Shown here in pieces: positions 22,063 to 31,292 of a stretch of DNA of 64,000 nucleotides; positions within the stretch are counted from its first letter, which is position 1; the number at the start of each line of letters is the position of its first letter. The stretch covers positions 1,240,001 to 1,304,000 of the forward strand of contig NZ_CP025938.1 in the NCBI RefSeq assembly GCF_002893765.1, in the 5' to 3' direction. The position numbers and the translations under genes are program-made. Below the pieces are notes generated by a model. The model was not told the DNA's origin. It ran no database searches and saw only the letters and a program-made list of their open reading frames with translations. This stretch comes from Tamlana carrageenivorans. GTDB lineage: Bacteria > Bacteroidota > Bacteroidia > Flavobacteriales > Flavobacteriaceae.

Positions 22063-23082
22063 CTACAGCGCACTTTTAAATTGCTCCAAGAAACGTACAT
22101 CATTCTCACTTAACAACCTAATATCTCCTATTTGGTGTAATAGCATAGCAATACGATCAATCCCTACACCAAAAGCAAAACCTGAATATTCGTTAGTATC
22201 GATATTACAATTTTCTAATACATTAGGATCTACCATACCACAACCCCCAATTTCTAACCAGCCCGTTCCTTTAGTGATTTTATAATCGGTTTCGGTTTCC
22301 AATCCCCAATACACATCAATTTCAGCACTTGGTTCTGTAAACGGAAAGTAAGAAGGACGTAAACGAATTTTACTCTTGCCAAACATTTCTGTAGTGAAAT
22401 GTTGAAGTGTTTGCTTTAAATCGGCAAAACTCACATCCTTATCAATGTATAAACCTTCCACCTGATGGAAAAAACAGTGTGAACGTGCCGAAATAGCTTC
22501 ATTTCTATACACGCGTCCAGGCGAAATGGTTCGAATTGGCGGTTTATTATTTTCCATATAACGCACCTGTACCGAACTGGTATGCGTACGCAATAAAATA
22601 TCTGGATTGGTTTGAATAAAAAAGGTATCCTGCATATCACGTGCTGGATGATACTCTGGCAAGTTTAAGGCCGTAAAGTTATGCCAATCATCTTCAATTT
22701 CTGGTCCCTCACTAACGTTAAACCCAATACGTGAAAATATGTCTATAATTTGATTTTTAACAATAGAAATAGGATGACGTGCACCAATATGAATAGGCTC
22801 ACCTGGGCGCGATAAATCGCCATATACTCCCTTAACTTCTTCGGTGCTCTCCAGAGTTTCCTTTAAAGCGTTTACTTTATCTTCAGCCGTTTTTTTAAGT
22901 TTATTTATGGTTTGTCCAAACTCCTTTTTCTGGTCGTTTGCTACATTTTTAAATTCGGCAAAAAAGTCATTTAACAAACCTTTCTTTCCTAAGTATTTAA
23001 TACGGAATGCTTCAACCTCTTCTTTGGTTTTTGCTTCAAAAGCTTCTGCTTCAGCAATTAGGTCTTTTATTTTATCTATCAT
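22063..23082 (-). CDS. pheS: Phenylalanyl-tRNA synthetase alpha subunit
   Basis: 339 residues, full length. An N-terminal coiled coil (residues 1-90) binds tRNA-Phe. The class II catalytic core has motif 2 HTSSVQVRYMENNKPPIRTI with GRVYRNEAISARSH, and motif 3 GFAFGVGIDRIAML. FTEPSAEIDVYW belongs to the phenylalanine-binding pocket. It works as alpha2beta2 with PheT, which is not adjacent here. A TAAATTTG promoter element lies 23 nt upstream of the start. Confidence 0.97.
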   Translation of the reverse strand: MIDKIKDLIAEAEAFEAKTKEEVEAFRIKYLGKKGLLNDFFAEFKNVANDQKKEFGQTINKLKKTAEDKVNALKETLESTEEVKGVYGDLSRPGEPIHIGARHPISIVKNQIIDIFSRIGFNVSEGPEIEDDWHNFTALNLPEYHPARDMQDTFFIQTNPDILLRTHTSSVQVRYMENNKPPIRTISPGRVYRNEAISARSHCFFHQVEGLYIDKDVSFADLKQTLQHFTTEMFGKSKIRLRPSYFPFTEPSAEIDVYWGLETETDYKITKGTGWLEIGGCGMVDPNVLENCNIDTNEYSGFAFGVGIDRIAMLLHQIGDIRLLSENDVRFLEQFKSAL

Positions 23083-23104
23083 ATCGTCATTTCAAAAATG
23101 AACG

Positions 23105-23112
23105 CAAATTTA
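23105..23112 (-). promoter_or_regulatory. -7 element of the pheS promoter
   Basis: TAAATTTG on the minus strand at 23112-23105 matches TAnnTTTG. The predicted transcript start is near 23100, leaving a leader of about 18 nt. A -33 TTTG is not obvious. Confidence 0.5.
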
Positions 23113-23125
23113 CTACTTTTTCGCG

Positions 23126-23291
23126 ATTTGCGTTAGGGATTACGCATTGCTTTTTAATTTTTATCATATGAAAATCGTGAATGCAGAGCATTTTAAGAGG
23201 AAATCCTTTTTAAGCGTTCTCAATAAAAAAATTGGAAAAAAAAGTACAACCTCCCGATAGTTATCGAAAAGCTAACCTGCTAACTAGCAGG
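23126..23291. repeat. Intergenic palindrome cluster between pheS and the 118-aa gene
   Basis: Three short inverted repeats lie within 170 nt: TGCGT/ACGCA around 23129-23146, CGATA/TATCG at 23255-23266, and CCTGCTA/TAGCAGG at 23276-23291 (7-bp arms, 2-nt loop). The stretch 23113-23309 contains no plausible gene. The words resemble dispersed intergenic repeats of flavobacteria, but I cannot confirm copy number from this window. Confidence 0.4.
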
Positions 23292-23309
23292 CAGACGCCC
23301 AATATTTGT

Positions 23310-23666
23310 TCAATTGATATATTCTGTTTCTAAAAAATAATTAACAATAGCCTCTTTCATTAACACGCTTTGCTCTCCAGCCTTTAAGTGCGGAAGGTTT
23401 TCAAGAACTTTATAATGAGGCCAACCTTCGTCATCCACAAAATCAAGTTCATAATACCCGTAAGGGGTAAGTAATTTACAAATAGCAATATGCATTAAAT
23501 CGAGCTTTTGATCTTTTTTAAAAGTACGATCAAGCTGCCCCAATTCTTGTATGCCAATTAAATAAATGATCGCATCGAGATCTAAAGGGTCTCCATCGGC
23601 AAATTGATCAGACAGTTTTGTAACTACCACATTCCATCGCTCCTTTAATTGTTCATCTCTTGACAT
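23310..23666 (-). CDS. Conserved flavobacterial protein of unknown function, 118 aa
   Basis: Start chosen at MSRDEQLKERWNVV (23666). The in-frame extension to 23738 has no coding character (hydrophobic tail overlapping the cvpA promoter region). An N-terminal helical region is followed by an acidic patch FVDDEGWPHYKVLENLPHLK. Length and composition (acidic, soluble, no signal peptide) suggest a small cytoplasmic protein. I do not recognise a domain. Divergent from cvpA. Confidence 0.7.
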   Translation of the reverse strand: MSRDEQLKERWNVVVTKLSDQFADGDPLDLDAIIYLIGIQELGQLDRTFKKDQKLDLMHIAICKLLTPYGYYELDFVDDEGWPHYKVLENLPHLKAGEQSVLMKEAIVNYFLETEYIN

Positions 23667-23812
23667 GTTTGTTGTTATTTTAACGAGGCTTAAATAAACA
23701 CTAAGCGCTACCATGATTTTGCTGCCAAAGTTAAGCAATGGCTTGAATACTTGAGTTCTTCTACCTTAAAAAGGGCAGAAATTATTTTATATTTACAAAA
23801 ATATTAACATTT

Positions 23813-24370
23813 ATGGGCGTTATTGATATTGTTTTAGGAGCTTTAATCTTGTTTGGATTGGTTCGCGGATTTATGAAAGGACTTTTCGTAGAAGTGGCTT
23901 CACTAATCGCATTAATCGCAGGAGTTTATGGCGCGATTCACTTTAGCAATTATGCTGCCGATTACTTAAAAACATTAACCAGCTGGGAGGAAAACACCAT
24001 CACTATTTGTGCCTTTGCCATCACTTTTATTGTTATCGTTCTGGCTATTGCTCTTGCAGGAAAAGCCCTCACAAAGTTAGCCAATTTCGCTGCTTTAGGC
24101 ATTTTAAATAAATTATTAGGAGGGGTATTTGGAGCCTTAAAAATCGCATTAATACTTAGTGTTATACTAAATATATTTGACCGCATGAATAACCCGATCA
24201 CTTTTCTTGATAAAGCAACAGTTGAAGATTCCCTATTATACGAGCCCGTAAAATCCATGGTGCCACTCATATACCCCAGCATTATGGCGGAAACTGAAAA
24301 GCAGGATAAAAACGAAACAACAGATGAAAGTCCGAATAAAAAATCTTCCTTTCTTAACAATGAAGCTTAG
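23813..24370 (+). CDS. CvpA-family membrane protein
   Basis: 185 residues. Four membrane helices with the typical CvpA start MGVIDIVLGALILFGLVRGF and the paired-glycine segment LGGVFGALKIALILSVILNI. The C-terminal tail (about 45 residues) is charged and cytosolic or periplasmic. In E. coli CvpA is needed for colicin V production and bile tolerance; the molecular function is unknown. Monocistronic, followed by a 440-nt stretch with a gene relic and an IS element. Confidence 0.85.
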   Translation: MGVIDIVLGALILFGLVRGFMKGLFVEVASLIALIAGVYGAIHFSNYAADYLKTLTSWEENTITICAFAITFIVIVLAIALAGKALTKLANFAALGILNKLLGGVFGALKIALILSVILNIFDRMNNPITFLDKATVEDSLLYEPVKSMVPLIYPSIMAETEKQDKNETTDESPNKKSSFLNNEA

Positions 24371-24395
24371 GTTATTCAAAAAACGAACCTTTTTG

Positions 24396-24600
24396 TCTCT
24401 CATACATACATTTTAAAGTTCTTAACATAAACTTTTCAGGAATTAATTATGGCATAATACCCATATGCTTCATTATATATGTGTGTTTTGTTTTTGTATC
24501 TCTAGAAACTCAAGTCATTTCAGTAACCTGTTTCAAAGCCTTTTGTATTAAAACTATGTCGTCAAAATAATAAAACACAGGAGGAATTTCAAACCTTGAG
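24396..24600 (-). pseudogene. Relic of a SulP transporter C-terminal (STAS) region
   Basis: On the minus strand one frame reads FEIPPVFYYFDDIVLIQKAL, then VTEMT-stop-VSRDTKTKHTYIMKHMGIMP-stop-LIPEKF and ends KCMY. The second half aligns with the intact SulP product at 26978-28825 (VDIQKQPKYMMERIGIIPQL then IPKAHIF and KCM). It has in-frame stops and about half the positions changed. At DNA level AGGAATTAATT and TTTTTGTAT words are shared in the same order. It is therefore the decayed 3' end of a second SulP gene, not a functional frame. The rest of 24601-24808 holds no recognisable gene. Confidence 0.7.
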
Positions 24601-24808
24601 CTTTATAAATTCATTGTTATTGAAAGCGCTCATTAAGAAAACCAGAATAATTAATTTTGACTGAAAACATAGCAGTCATTCGAGGCTTTCTGAAAAGCAA
24701 TATAAATTGATTTGTTAAGTTGAACATATTGAAGTCAATTTTGATTACTAATCAGTTAAAAATATGATGAAAAGTTGAAAGCTAGCTAATATTTTAAGAA
24801 TAAAAATC

Positions 24809-26143
24809 AATAGCGTCCAAAACGCTTAAAAAGAGAAAGGGATTTTGTATCTCAAAATATTATTTTTGAGTTGCACAACAAAAAACAACCTTTCTCCATG
24901 ACAAATATAACATTGTTCTCTCAGATAATCTCCAAATTAGACCGTTCTAGTTTTTCTAAACTTGTAAAAGCCAAGGGAATAGATAAACATCAAAAAGGAT
25001 TTAATAGTTGGACACATTTAGTCTCCATGTTGTTTTGTCAATTTGCAAAAAGTCAATCCGTCCGAGATATAAGTAATGGACTTCGCTCTGCCACAGGAAA
25101 CCTTAATCATTTAGGCATACAGAAAGCACCTTCTAAATCAACGATAAGCTATCAAAACAAACATCGAGACTGGACGCTTTATCGAGATTACTACTATGTT
25201 CTTTTAAAAAGTTTTGGACAGCACCCTCACTTAAAACGTGTTAAATTCAAAATTAAATCCAAGATATTTCTATTAGATTCTACAACGATAAGTCTATGTT
25301 TAAGTCTCTTTGATTGGGCAAAATACAAAACCCACAAAGGAGCTGTAAAAATGCACACCTTGCTTGATTATGATGGTAATTTACCGCACTTTGTAAATAT
25401 TAGCGATGGTAAAACAGCAGATAATAAAGGAGCTTACGATATTCCTTTGATTAGCCGTTCGGTTATTGTCGCAGATCGATTTTATAATGATTTTTCGTTA
25501 CTTAACGTTTGGGACAGCAACCAAGTGTTTTTTGTAATTAGGCACAAAGAAAACATCCAATTTAAGAGTATTAAAGAAAAAGAATTGCCAGAAAATAGAC
25601 ATCATCATGTTTTAAAAGATGAAATCATTGAGCTAACAGGGGCTAAATCAAAAACAAAATACCCAAAGAAGCTACGTAGAATAGCTGTATGGGACGATAA
25701 AAATAACCAGGAAATAGAACTTATTACCAACCAAATGTCTTAGACAGCAAACACAATTAGCCAACTCTACAAAGCTAGATGGGATATTGAGATATTCTTT
25801 AGAGACATCAAACAACAGCTACATATTAAATCGTTTATAGGAACTTCTGAAAATGCCGTAATGATACAAATATGGACGGCTCTTATTACTATACTCATCC
25901 TAAAAGCCTTAAAACCAAATGCAAAATATAATTGGTACTTGTCCAATTTAGTAGCTTTTATAAGACTTAACCTTTTTGTCAAAGTGGATTTGCAAAAATG
26001 GATTGATAGCCCTTTTAACGAGCGGCCTCCCCCCAAACAAAATTATACACAAGGGGTTCTTTTTTGAAAAAGATAAAAAACATGGCTAATTACCAGTAAA
26101 ATCGTTGACTTTTGATTAGATCAAAAATGTTTAGGACAGGATT
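24809..26143 (+). mobile_element. IS4-family insertion sequence (1335 bp, transposase interrupted)
   Basis: The ends are imperfect inverted repeats sharing AAT...GTCC.AAAC (left from 24809, right to 26143), flanked by a 10-bp direct repeat. It contains one transposase frame with an internal amber codon. It inserted between the SulP relic and the DUF2490-like gene. The nearly intact target duplication and single disabling change suggest fairly recent inactivation. Confidence 0.85.
24898..26067 (+). pseudogene. IS4-family transposase with one in-frame amber codon
   Basis: Frame from ATG 24898 (MTNITLFSQIISKLD) to TGA 26065-26067, about 389 codons, broken only by TAG at 25741-25743. DDE residues are visible: Asp in FLLDSTTISL, Asp in VIVADRFYND, and Glu in YKARWDIEIFFRDIKQ, which is the IS4 signature Y-(2)-R-(3)-E-(6)-K. 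The amber lies just before that signature, at TNQMS-stop-TANTISQLYK, where family members usually carry Trp; a TGG to TAG change explains it. The upstream peptide (290 residues) would lack the catalytic Glu, so the element should be unable to move on its own. Confidence 0.88.
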
Positions 26144-26171
26144 GAATAAAAATGATTAAATTACTGGTTAT

Positions 26172-26846
26172 ATGTTGTGGCACAGATTTCGATTTTATTT
26201 AGCCGTAATTCTTGAAATATTTTTAACTAAAAATTCCATGGCTCAGACTGAATTTTTTGGAGAATTTGGAGTACACAAAACTTTTAAGATTAAGGAGTTG
26301 TGGGTAATTAATATAGAAAGTAATTATAAACACGCATACCAACTTACCAAATGGCGACGAATAGGTTTAAGCGGGGGAATATCAAGGCATTTTGGCAAAC
26401 ATGTAACACTTCTTTTTGGTATTTCTAACAATTATAGGTTCGATCCTAAACTGGGAGATTTTTACGAGTTAAGCCCTGCACTAGGTGCAGACTTTAAACT
26501 ACCCATTACATCTAACCTAGCAATTAGTCAACGCAGTAAGGTTGAATCTAAAAATTTCTTTATTTCAAAACACGTCCACTATTTTAGAGCACGTTTAAGA
26601 ATAGAACTCGCTTACAAATTTAATAACCCAAACTGGAGTATGAATACAGGATATGAATGGTACTTCTTAAAAAACCCAATAAACAATGAGAGATTTCCTA
26701 GTTCGCGTGAATTTAATTTAACCATAAAAAAGAAGATACGAAATGGCCACGCCTTAGGTTTAACATATTTAAGGAATGTCTTTTTACCACATAGCGACAA
26801 TGTTGGCGTAAATGGTAATACCATTTCATTATGGTATGAATTTTAA
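26172..26846 (+). CDS. DUF2490-like outer-membrane beta-barrel protein
   Basis: 224 residues. The N-terminus has a hydrophobic stretch ending NSMAQ, a plausible signal peptide. The mature part alternates amphipathic strands (LWVINIESNYKHAYQLTKWR, HVTLLFGISNNYRF) and ends with the aromatic NTISLWYEF, as expected for an outer-membrane barrel. Spacing of Tyr/Trp and the Arg-rich YFRARLRIELAYKF strand fit DUF2490. It begins 28 nt after the IS4 end, so its original promoter may have been displaced. Function unknown. Confidence 0.65.
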   Translation: MLWHRFRFYLAVILEIFLTKNSMAQTEFFGEFGVHKTFKIKELWVINIESNYKHAYQLTKWRRIGLSGGISRHFGKHVTLLFGISNNYRFDPKLGDFYELSPALGADFKLPITSNLAISQRSKVESKNFFISKHVHYFRARLRIELAYKFNNPNWSMNTGYEWYFLKNPINNERFPSSREFNLTIKKKIRNGHALGLTYLRNVFLPHSDNVGVNGNTISLWYEF

Positions 26847-26977
26847 TTTCATGGTTAGATTAATTCAGAAATTAAGTGACGCTTATTACCTGTAAGCAGC
26901 AAATAAAATTATCGGCTGGTTTGAGATCACTTAAAAATCCTTCCCGCTTTAGTAATGTTCCTTGAGTCGCCCTAGAG

Positions 26978-28825
26978 TTAATCTTTTTGCAACCATCGCA
27001 TACACTTTTTAAAATCCTTAAAAATATGTGCTTTAGGAATTAATTGCGGAATGATACCTATACGTTCCATCATATATTTGGGCTGTTTTTGTATATCTAC
27101 AAACAACACTAAAACACCTCTTTTATTTAAATCTTGAAGCATATCCTCCATAGCATACAAGCCCGATTGATCCATATATTGCATTCGACCTAAACGGATT
27201 ATTACTTTAGTCGCAGAATTTGGTATTTGAGATATTAGTTGCTGAAAATCGCTAGTACTACCAAAAAACAAGGGCCCTTTTATGTGTTTAATAAAAACGT
27301 CTTCTTTTAAATGTTCAGGAAAATGAACCTCATCGCCCCAGGCTTCTTCTTTAAGTGGTTTTAAATCGGAACGTTCGGCAGTTAAATCGCCAATTTTTTT
27401 CATAAACATTAAGGAAGCTATAATGAGCCCAATACCAACCGCATATACCAAATTCCAAAATGTTGATAGTATGAGTACAACAAACATGATAATCACTTCA
27501 GAACTTACTCTTAAAGGTCCGAATTTGGTATCCCTCGGTAAGCTAGGAATGGCTTTCAACCCTTTAAAATCCATCACACCAATACCAACAGTAATTAAAA
27601 TACCGGCCAATACAGCCGCTGGAATTCTAGAAGCCACCGGACCAAGACCTAGTAAAATTACAAGAAGAACCAAACTAGAAATCATACCTGAAAGTTTCGT
27701 TTTTCCTCCCGAAGAAATATTTACAACCGTTCTAATTGTAGCGCCAGCGCCAGGAATGCCACCAAAAACAGCCGCGATACTATTACCAATACCTTGACCA
27801 ATTAACTCTTTATTAGGTAAATGTTTGGTTTTAGTCATATTATCGGCTACCACACTGGTGAGCAACGAATCTATAGCCCCTAAAAGCGCTAAGGTAAGGG
27901 CTGTAAAAATATAAGGTGTAAGATTAGGAAAACTAAAGGTTGTAAAAATTTCTAAATTGGGAATGGGTAAGCCTTTAGGGATGGTTTCTATAGGGCGATA
28001 ATCCAAACCGAATATAACAGCAATACTAGTCATGATAACAAGGGCCACTAAAGTACTTGGAAGCGCTGTGGTTATTCGTTTAAATCCATAAATAATAAAA
28101 ATGGTTCCAAAAGCCAAAATGAGTTCCAACCAATCCACATTATTAATGGCTCTGGGTAGTGCTTTTATCGCCCCTAAAGCACCCGATGTTTTTTTTGAAG
28201 CCAGGGTTTGAGATTCAACCAAAATATCGTGAGGTGTTACTGTTGACGATCGCTCGATGGTAATTTTAAAATCTTCAAGAACTAAAATACCTTCTCCCGC
28301 TTCTTCTTTTAATATGTTTTCAAGGATAATTTCTTCGGCATGCGGTTTAAAGCGTTCCACAAACTCATCATCTTCTTTGGGATAATACCCTAAAGACGGT
28401 AATATTTGAGTAAGTATAATTATAACTCCAATAGCGGTCATGAATCCTGACACAACAGGATAAGGTATATACCGAATATACCGTCCAAGACCCATAACGC
28501 CTAACCCAATTTGCATAAAACCAGAAAGCAAAAAAACACTTAAAATTATTGGCAATGCCTTAGACACATTACCATCGTTAGTAGCAATAATACCGGCAAT
28601 AACCACCATACTAACGGCTGTCATAGGAGCGGTGGGGCCGGAAATTTGAGTATTAGTACCTCCAAATAGAGCCGCAAAGAAACTAATAAAAATCGCACCA
28701 TAAAGCCCGGCTGTAGGACCAAGACCAGACGACACTCCAAAAGCTAAAGCCAAAGGAAGTGCTACAATTCCAGCAGTTATTCCTCCGAATGCATCACCCT
28801 TAATATTTGAAAACAGATGCTTCAT
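26978..28825 (-). CDS. SulP-family anion transporter with STAS domain
   Basis: 615 residues with 10-12 membrane helices. SulP landmarks: GITAGIVALPLALAFGVSSG (first helix), QISGPTAPMTAVSMVV, GQGIGNSIAAVFGGIPGAGA and SSGGKTKLSGM. A soluble STAS domain covers about residues 505-612 (GPLFFGSTSDFQQLI, MQYMDQSGLYAMEDM). An unusual insert of about 65 hydrophilic residues (EDDEFVERFKPHAEEIILEN onward) lies between helices near residue 155. Substrate may be bicarbonate or sulfate; the nearby carbonic anhydrase and second SulP gene favour bicarbonate, by inference. It is separated from that pair by two insertion sequences. Confidence 0.92.
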   Translation of the reverse strand: MKHLFSNIKGDAFGGITAGIVALPLALAFGVSSGLGPTAGLYGAIFISFFAALFGGTNTQISGPTAPMTAVSMVVIAGIIATNDGNVSKALPIILSVFLLSGFMQIGLGVMGLGRYIRYIPYPVVSGFMTAIGVIIILTQILPSLGYYPKEDDEFVERFKPHAEEIILENILKEEAGEGILVLEDFKITIERSSTVTPHDILVESQTLASKKTSGALGAIKALPRAINNVDWLELILAFGTIFIIYGFKRITTALPSTLVALVIMTSIAVIFGLDYRPIETIPKGLPIPNLEIFTTFSFPNLTPYIFTALTLALLGAIDSLLTSVVADNMTKTKHLPNKELIGQGIGNSIAAVFGGIPGAGATIRTVVNISSGGKTKLSGMISSLVLLVILLGLGPVASRIPAAVLAGILITVGIGVMDFKGLKAIPSLPRDTKFGPLRVSSEVIIMFVVLILSTFWNLVYAVGIGLIIASLMFMKKIGDLTAERSDLKPLKEEAWGDEVHFPEHLKEDVFIKHIKGPLFFGSTSDFQQLISQIPNSATKVIIRLGRMQYMDQSGLYAMEDMLQDLNKRGVLVLFVDIQKQPKYMMERIGIIPQLIPKAHIFKDFKKCMRWLQKD

Positions 28826-28902
28826 ATTCTAAATATAATTAAGAATTAACAAGGCACAAAACAAAAACTAAGAATACAACAATATAAAAACTTAATAATT
28901 AA

Positions 28903-29880
28903 ACCCGTTGTGCATTATGATTTAAAAGAAAAAAGTTGTTCATCTTACTGAAAATCAGTAAATTGATTTAACTACAAATCATTAATAATGAACAACTTGA
29001 GTGCAAATTACGAAAGAATATTGGAAGTATTAAGAAAAATATCGAAAGAACAACTTTTAAGTTATCAAAGACGACAACCAAAGCTTAGTGATTTAGAACT
29101 TATCAGTTTGAGTCTTACTGCCGAATTTATGGGAATAGATAGTGAAAATGACCTTTTTAGAAAACTTCCAGATTCCCTATTATCAAAAATAGAGAGAAGT
29201 GTCTACAATAGAAGAAGACGAAAACTAGTTAATAAGCTCAATAGTATCAGGTTAAGCTTAGCTTCCCATTTTAATGAATTTGAAGATTATTTTGTAGTAG
29301 ATAGTATGCCTTTAGAAGTTTGTAAATTATCACGCAGTTCTCGTTCAAAGATTTGTAAAGAAAACACTTATGCATTTCCAGATAAAGGTTATTGTGCAGC
29401 TCAAAGTTCTAATTATTACAGTTATAAACTGCACGCTGTTTGTTCTGTAAATGGTGTCTTTCAAAGTATCGATTTGAGTCCAGCATCTGTACACGATATT
29501 AATTATCTTAAAGATATTAAGATGCAAATAAGCGATTGTACATTAATTGGTGATAAAGGCTATTTATCAACAGAAATACAGCTTAACTTATTTGAAACCT
29601 GTAATATAACGCTAAATACACCTATGAGAAGCAATCAAAAAAATTACAAAGTACAGCCTTATGTATTTAGAAAAAAGAGGAAAAGGATAGAAACATTATT
29701 TTCACAACTTTGTGACCAATTTATGATAAGACGCAATTATGCTAAAACTTTTGAAGGTTTTAAAACAAGAATCGTAGCTAAGATAACTGCTTTAACAACT
29801 ATTCAGTATATCAATAAGTTTATTTTTGGGAGAAACATTAATAATATTAAAATTAGCATTATTTAAAATGCACAACGGGT
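28903..29880 (+). mobile_element. IS982-family insertion sequence (978 bp, intact)
   Basis: Perfect 14-bp terminal inverted repeats ACCCGTTGTGCATT (28903-28916) and its complement (29867-29880), one full-length transposase frame, and a 7-bp target duplication. It lies upstream of the SulP gene and is oriented away from it, so it separates SulP from its ancestral upstream region. Confidence 0.9.
28988..29866 (+). CDS. IS982-family transposase
   Basis: 292 residues, full length. The family start is MNNLSANYERILEVLRKISK. The DDE domain has Asp in FVVDSMPLEVCK, Asp in CTLIGDKGYLS and Glu in KRIETLFSQLCDQF. The frame is intact, so the element is probably active. It starts 85 nt inside the left end and its stop TAA overlaps the right inverted repeat edge. 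Confidence 0.93.
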   Translation: MNNLSANYERILEVLRKISKEQLLSYQRRQPKLSDLELISLSLTAEFMGIDSENDLFRKLPDSLLSKIERSVYNRRRRKLVNKLNSIRLSLASHFNEFEDYFVVDSMPLEVCKLSRSSRSKICKENTYAFPDKGYCAAQSSNYYSYKLHAVCSVNGVFQSIDLSPASVHDINYLKDIKMQISDCTLIGDKGYLSTEIQLNLFETCNITLNTPMRSNQKNYKVQPYVFRKKRKRIETLFSQLCDQFMIRRNYAKTFEGFKTRIVAKITALTTIQYINKFIFGRNINNIKISII

Positions 29881-29908
29881 TAATTAAATGTTTAATGGTA
29901 TTTAAAAC

Positions 29909-29959
29909 AAAAAAATAGGCTATCTGAAAAGTGTCATTGAATTTTCATACAGCCTATTT
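29909..29959 (-). terminator. Terminator of the SulP-carbonic anhydrase operon, now separated by an IS
   Basis: AAATAGGCT (29913-29921) pairs with AGCCTATTT (29951-29959), with a further GAAAA/TTTTC stem inside. On the minus strand the hairpin is followed by a run of seven U (A run 29909-29915). It is about 65 nt beyond the point where the carbonic anhydrase gene would end without the IS256-family element, so it was probably that operon's terminator. Confidence 0.65.
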
Positions 29960-30071
29960 AGTTAGCGCTGCTATTAAAAGAATTAATAGAAACTAATTAT
30001 TATGATTAAGCAGATTAATAAAGACACTATCCCGTAAAGTGTGTAAGTTATAAATCGAGGGTTTAGCTTTT

Positions 30072-31268
30072 TTAAAGTTGAACCCTTTTTTCAAATATAG
30101 TTAAAAACTGGTTTAAAATAATGCCCCAGTTCCTAATAGGCATCGACCATTTTTTGGTAGCCTCTCTAAGGGCTAAAAAAGTGGACTTCATAACAGCCTC
30201 ATCTGTTGGGAATGAGAGCTTTTTTTTAGTGTACTTTCTGATTTTTCCATTAAGGTTTTCAATAAGGTTGGTAGTGTAAATGATTTTTCTAATTTCAACA
30301 GGAAATTCATAAAAAGCAGTAAGCTCATCCCAGTTTTCTCTCCAGCTTTTAATAGCATAAGAGTACTTGTGTTCCCATTTCTGAGCAAAGTCCTCTAGAG
30401 CAGCTTTTGCTGCGTTTTTGGTGGGTGCATCATAGATATTCTTCATGTCTTTTGCAAATTCCTTCTTGTCTTTCCAAACAACATAGCGACAAGCGTTACG
30501 AATCTGATGTACCACGCAAATTTGGGTTTTAGATTCAGGAAAAACATTTTTAATGGTGTCGGTGAAACCGTTAAGATTATCTGTGGCCGTGATAAGCAAA
30601 TCCTGAACGCCTCTGGCTTTCATATCGGTTAGTACACTCATCCAAAAGGCTGCCGATTCATTCTTACCCAGCCAAAGTCCTAAGACTTCCTTTTTACCAT
30701 CTCTACGGAGTCCTACGGCGATGTACATGGTTTTGTTAATGACTTTAGAGTTCTCCCGAACCTTAAATACAATACCATCCATCCAAGTAATTAAATATAC
30801 GGGCTCCAGGGGTCTGTTTTGCCAAGCAATAATATCATTGGTAACTTTATCTGTGATACGTGATATGGTAGATGTAGATACATCAAAATCGTAAACTTCT
30901 CGGATTTGCTCTTCAATATCAGAATTACTCATACCCTTGGCATAAAGGCTGATAATGACGTTTTCTATGCCGTCAACCATGTTTGTGCGTTTAGGAACCA
31001 GCATAGGGTTAAAAGAAGCTTCTCGGTCTCTGGGAACTTTAATATTAGTCTCTCCTAAAGCTGTTTTTATCCTTTTAGATCCATAGCCGTTACGGGTATT
31101 GCTATTATTGGATTGCTGATGTTTCTCATAGTCTAAATGAGCGTCAAGTTCTCCTTCTAGCATCTTTTCAATACCTCGCTTTTGGATGGATTTTAGAAAA
31201 GAGGTTAGTTCGTCTCCTGTTTTGAACTGTTTTAAAAAATCGTCGTTTAGAAAATCTTCTTTCTTCAT
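30072..31268 (-). CDS. IS256-family transposase
   Basis: 398 residues from MKKEDFLNDDFLKQFK at 31268; an in-frame extension to 31295 would enter the palindrome. The mutator-type DDE domain has Asp in LITWMDGIVFKV, Asp in LLITATDNLNGF, C/H motif ICVVHQIRNACRYV, and Glu in IIYTTNLIENLNGKIRK. The frame is intact. The ends around it carry the inverted repeats, so it is probably a functional element. Confidence 0.95.
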   Translation of the reverse strand: MKKEDFLNDDFLKQFKTGDELTSFLKSIQKRGIEKMLEGELDAHLDYEKHQQSNNSNTRNGYGSKRIKTALGETNIKVPRDREASFNPMLVPKRTNMVDGIENVIISLYAKGMSNSDIEEQIREVYDFDVSTSTISRITDKVTNDIIAWQNRPLEPVYLITWMDGIVFKVRENSKVINKTMYIAVGLRRDGKKEVLGLWLGKNESAAFWMSVLTDMKARGVQDLLITATDNLNGFTDTIKNVFPESKTQICVVHQIRNACRYVVWKDKKEFAKDMKNIYDAPTKNAAKAALEDFAQKWEHKYSYAIKSWRENWDELTAFYEFPVEIRKIIYTTNLIENLNGKIRKYTKKKLSFPTDEAVMKSTFLALREATKKWSMPIRNWGIILNQFLTIFEKRVQL

Positions 31269-31292
31269 AAGTGTGTAAATTTTAAAATTAAA

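Larger units (their letters stand above)
24798..26154. repeat. Target duplication flanking the IS4-family element
   Basis: GAATAAAAAT occurs at 24798-24807 and again at 26144-26153, exactly outside the two element ends. With the next base (C versus G) it would be an 11-bp duplication with one change. IS4-family elements make duplications of about 10-13 bp. Confidence 0.8.
28896..29887. repeat. Target duplication flanking the IS982-family element
   Basis: TAATTAA occurs at 28896-28902 and at 29881-29887, directly outside the 14-bp terminal inverted repeats. The sequence is near palindromic, so one base of uncertainty remains. Confidence 0.7.

Noticed and set aside
25741..25743. Amber codon of the IS4 transposase as programmed recoding
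   Set aside because: No stimulatory structure or unusual context is visible and a single TGG to TAG change explains it; kept as pseudogene, with the check listed.
27423..27797. 124-residue frame on the plus strand
   Set aside because: Shadow of the SulP gene; Ile/Pro/Thr-rich composition follows from reversed membrane-helix codons.
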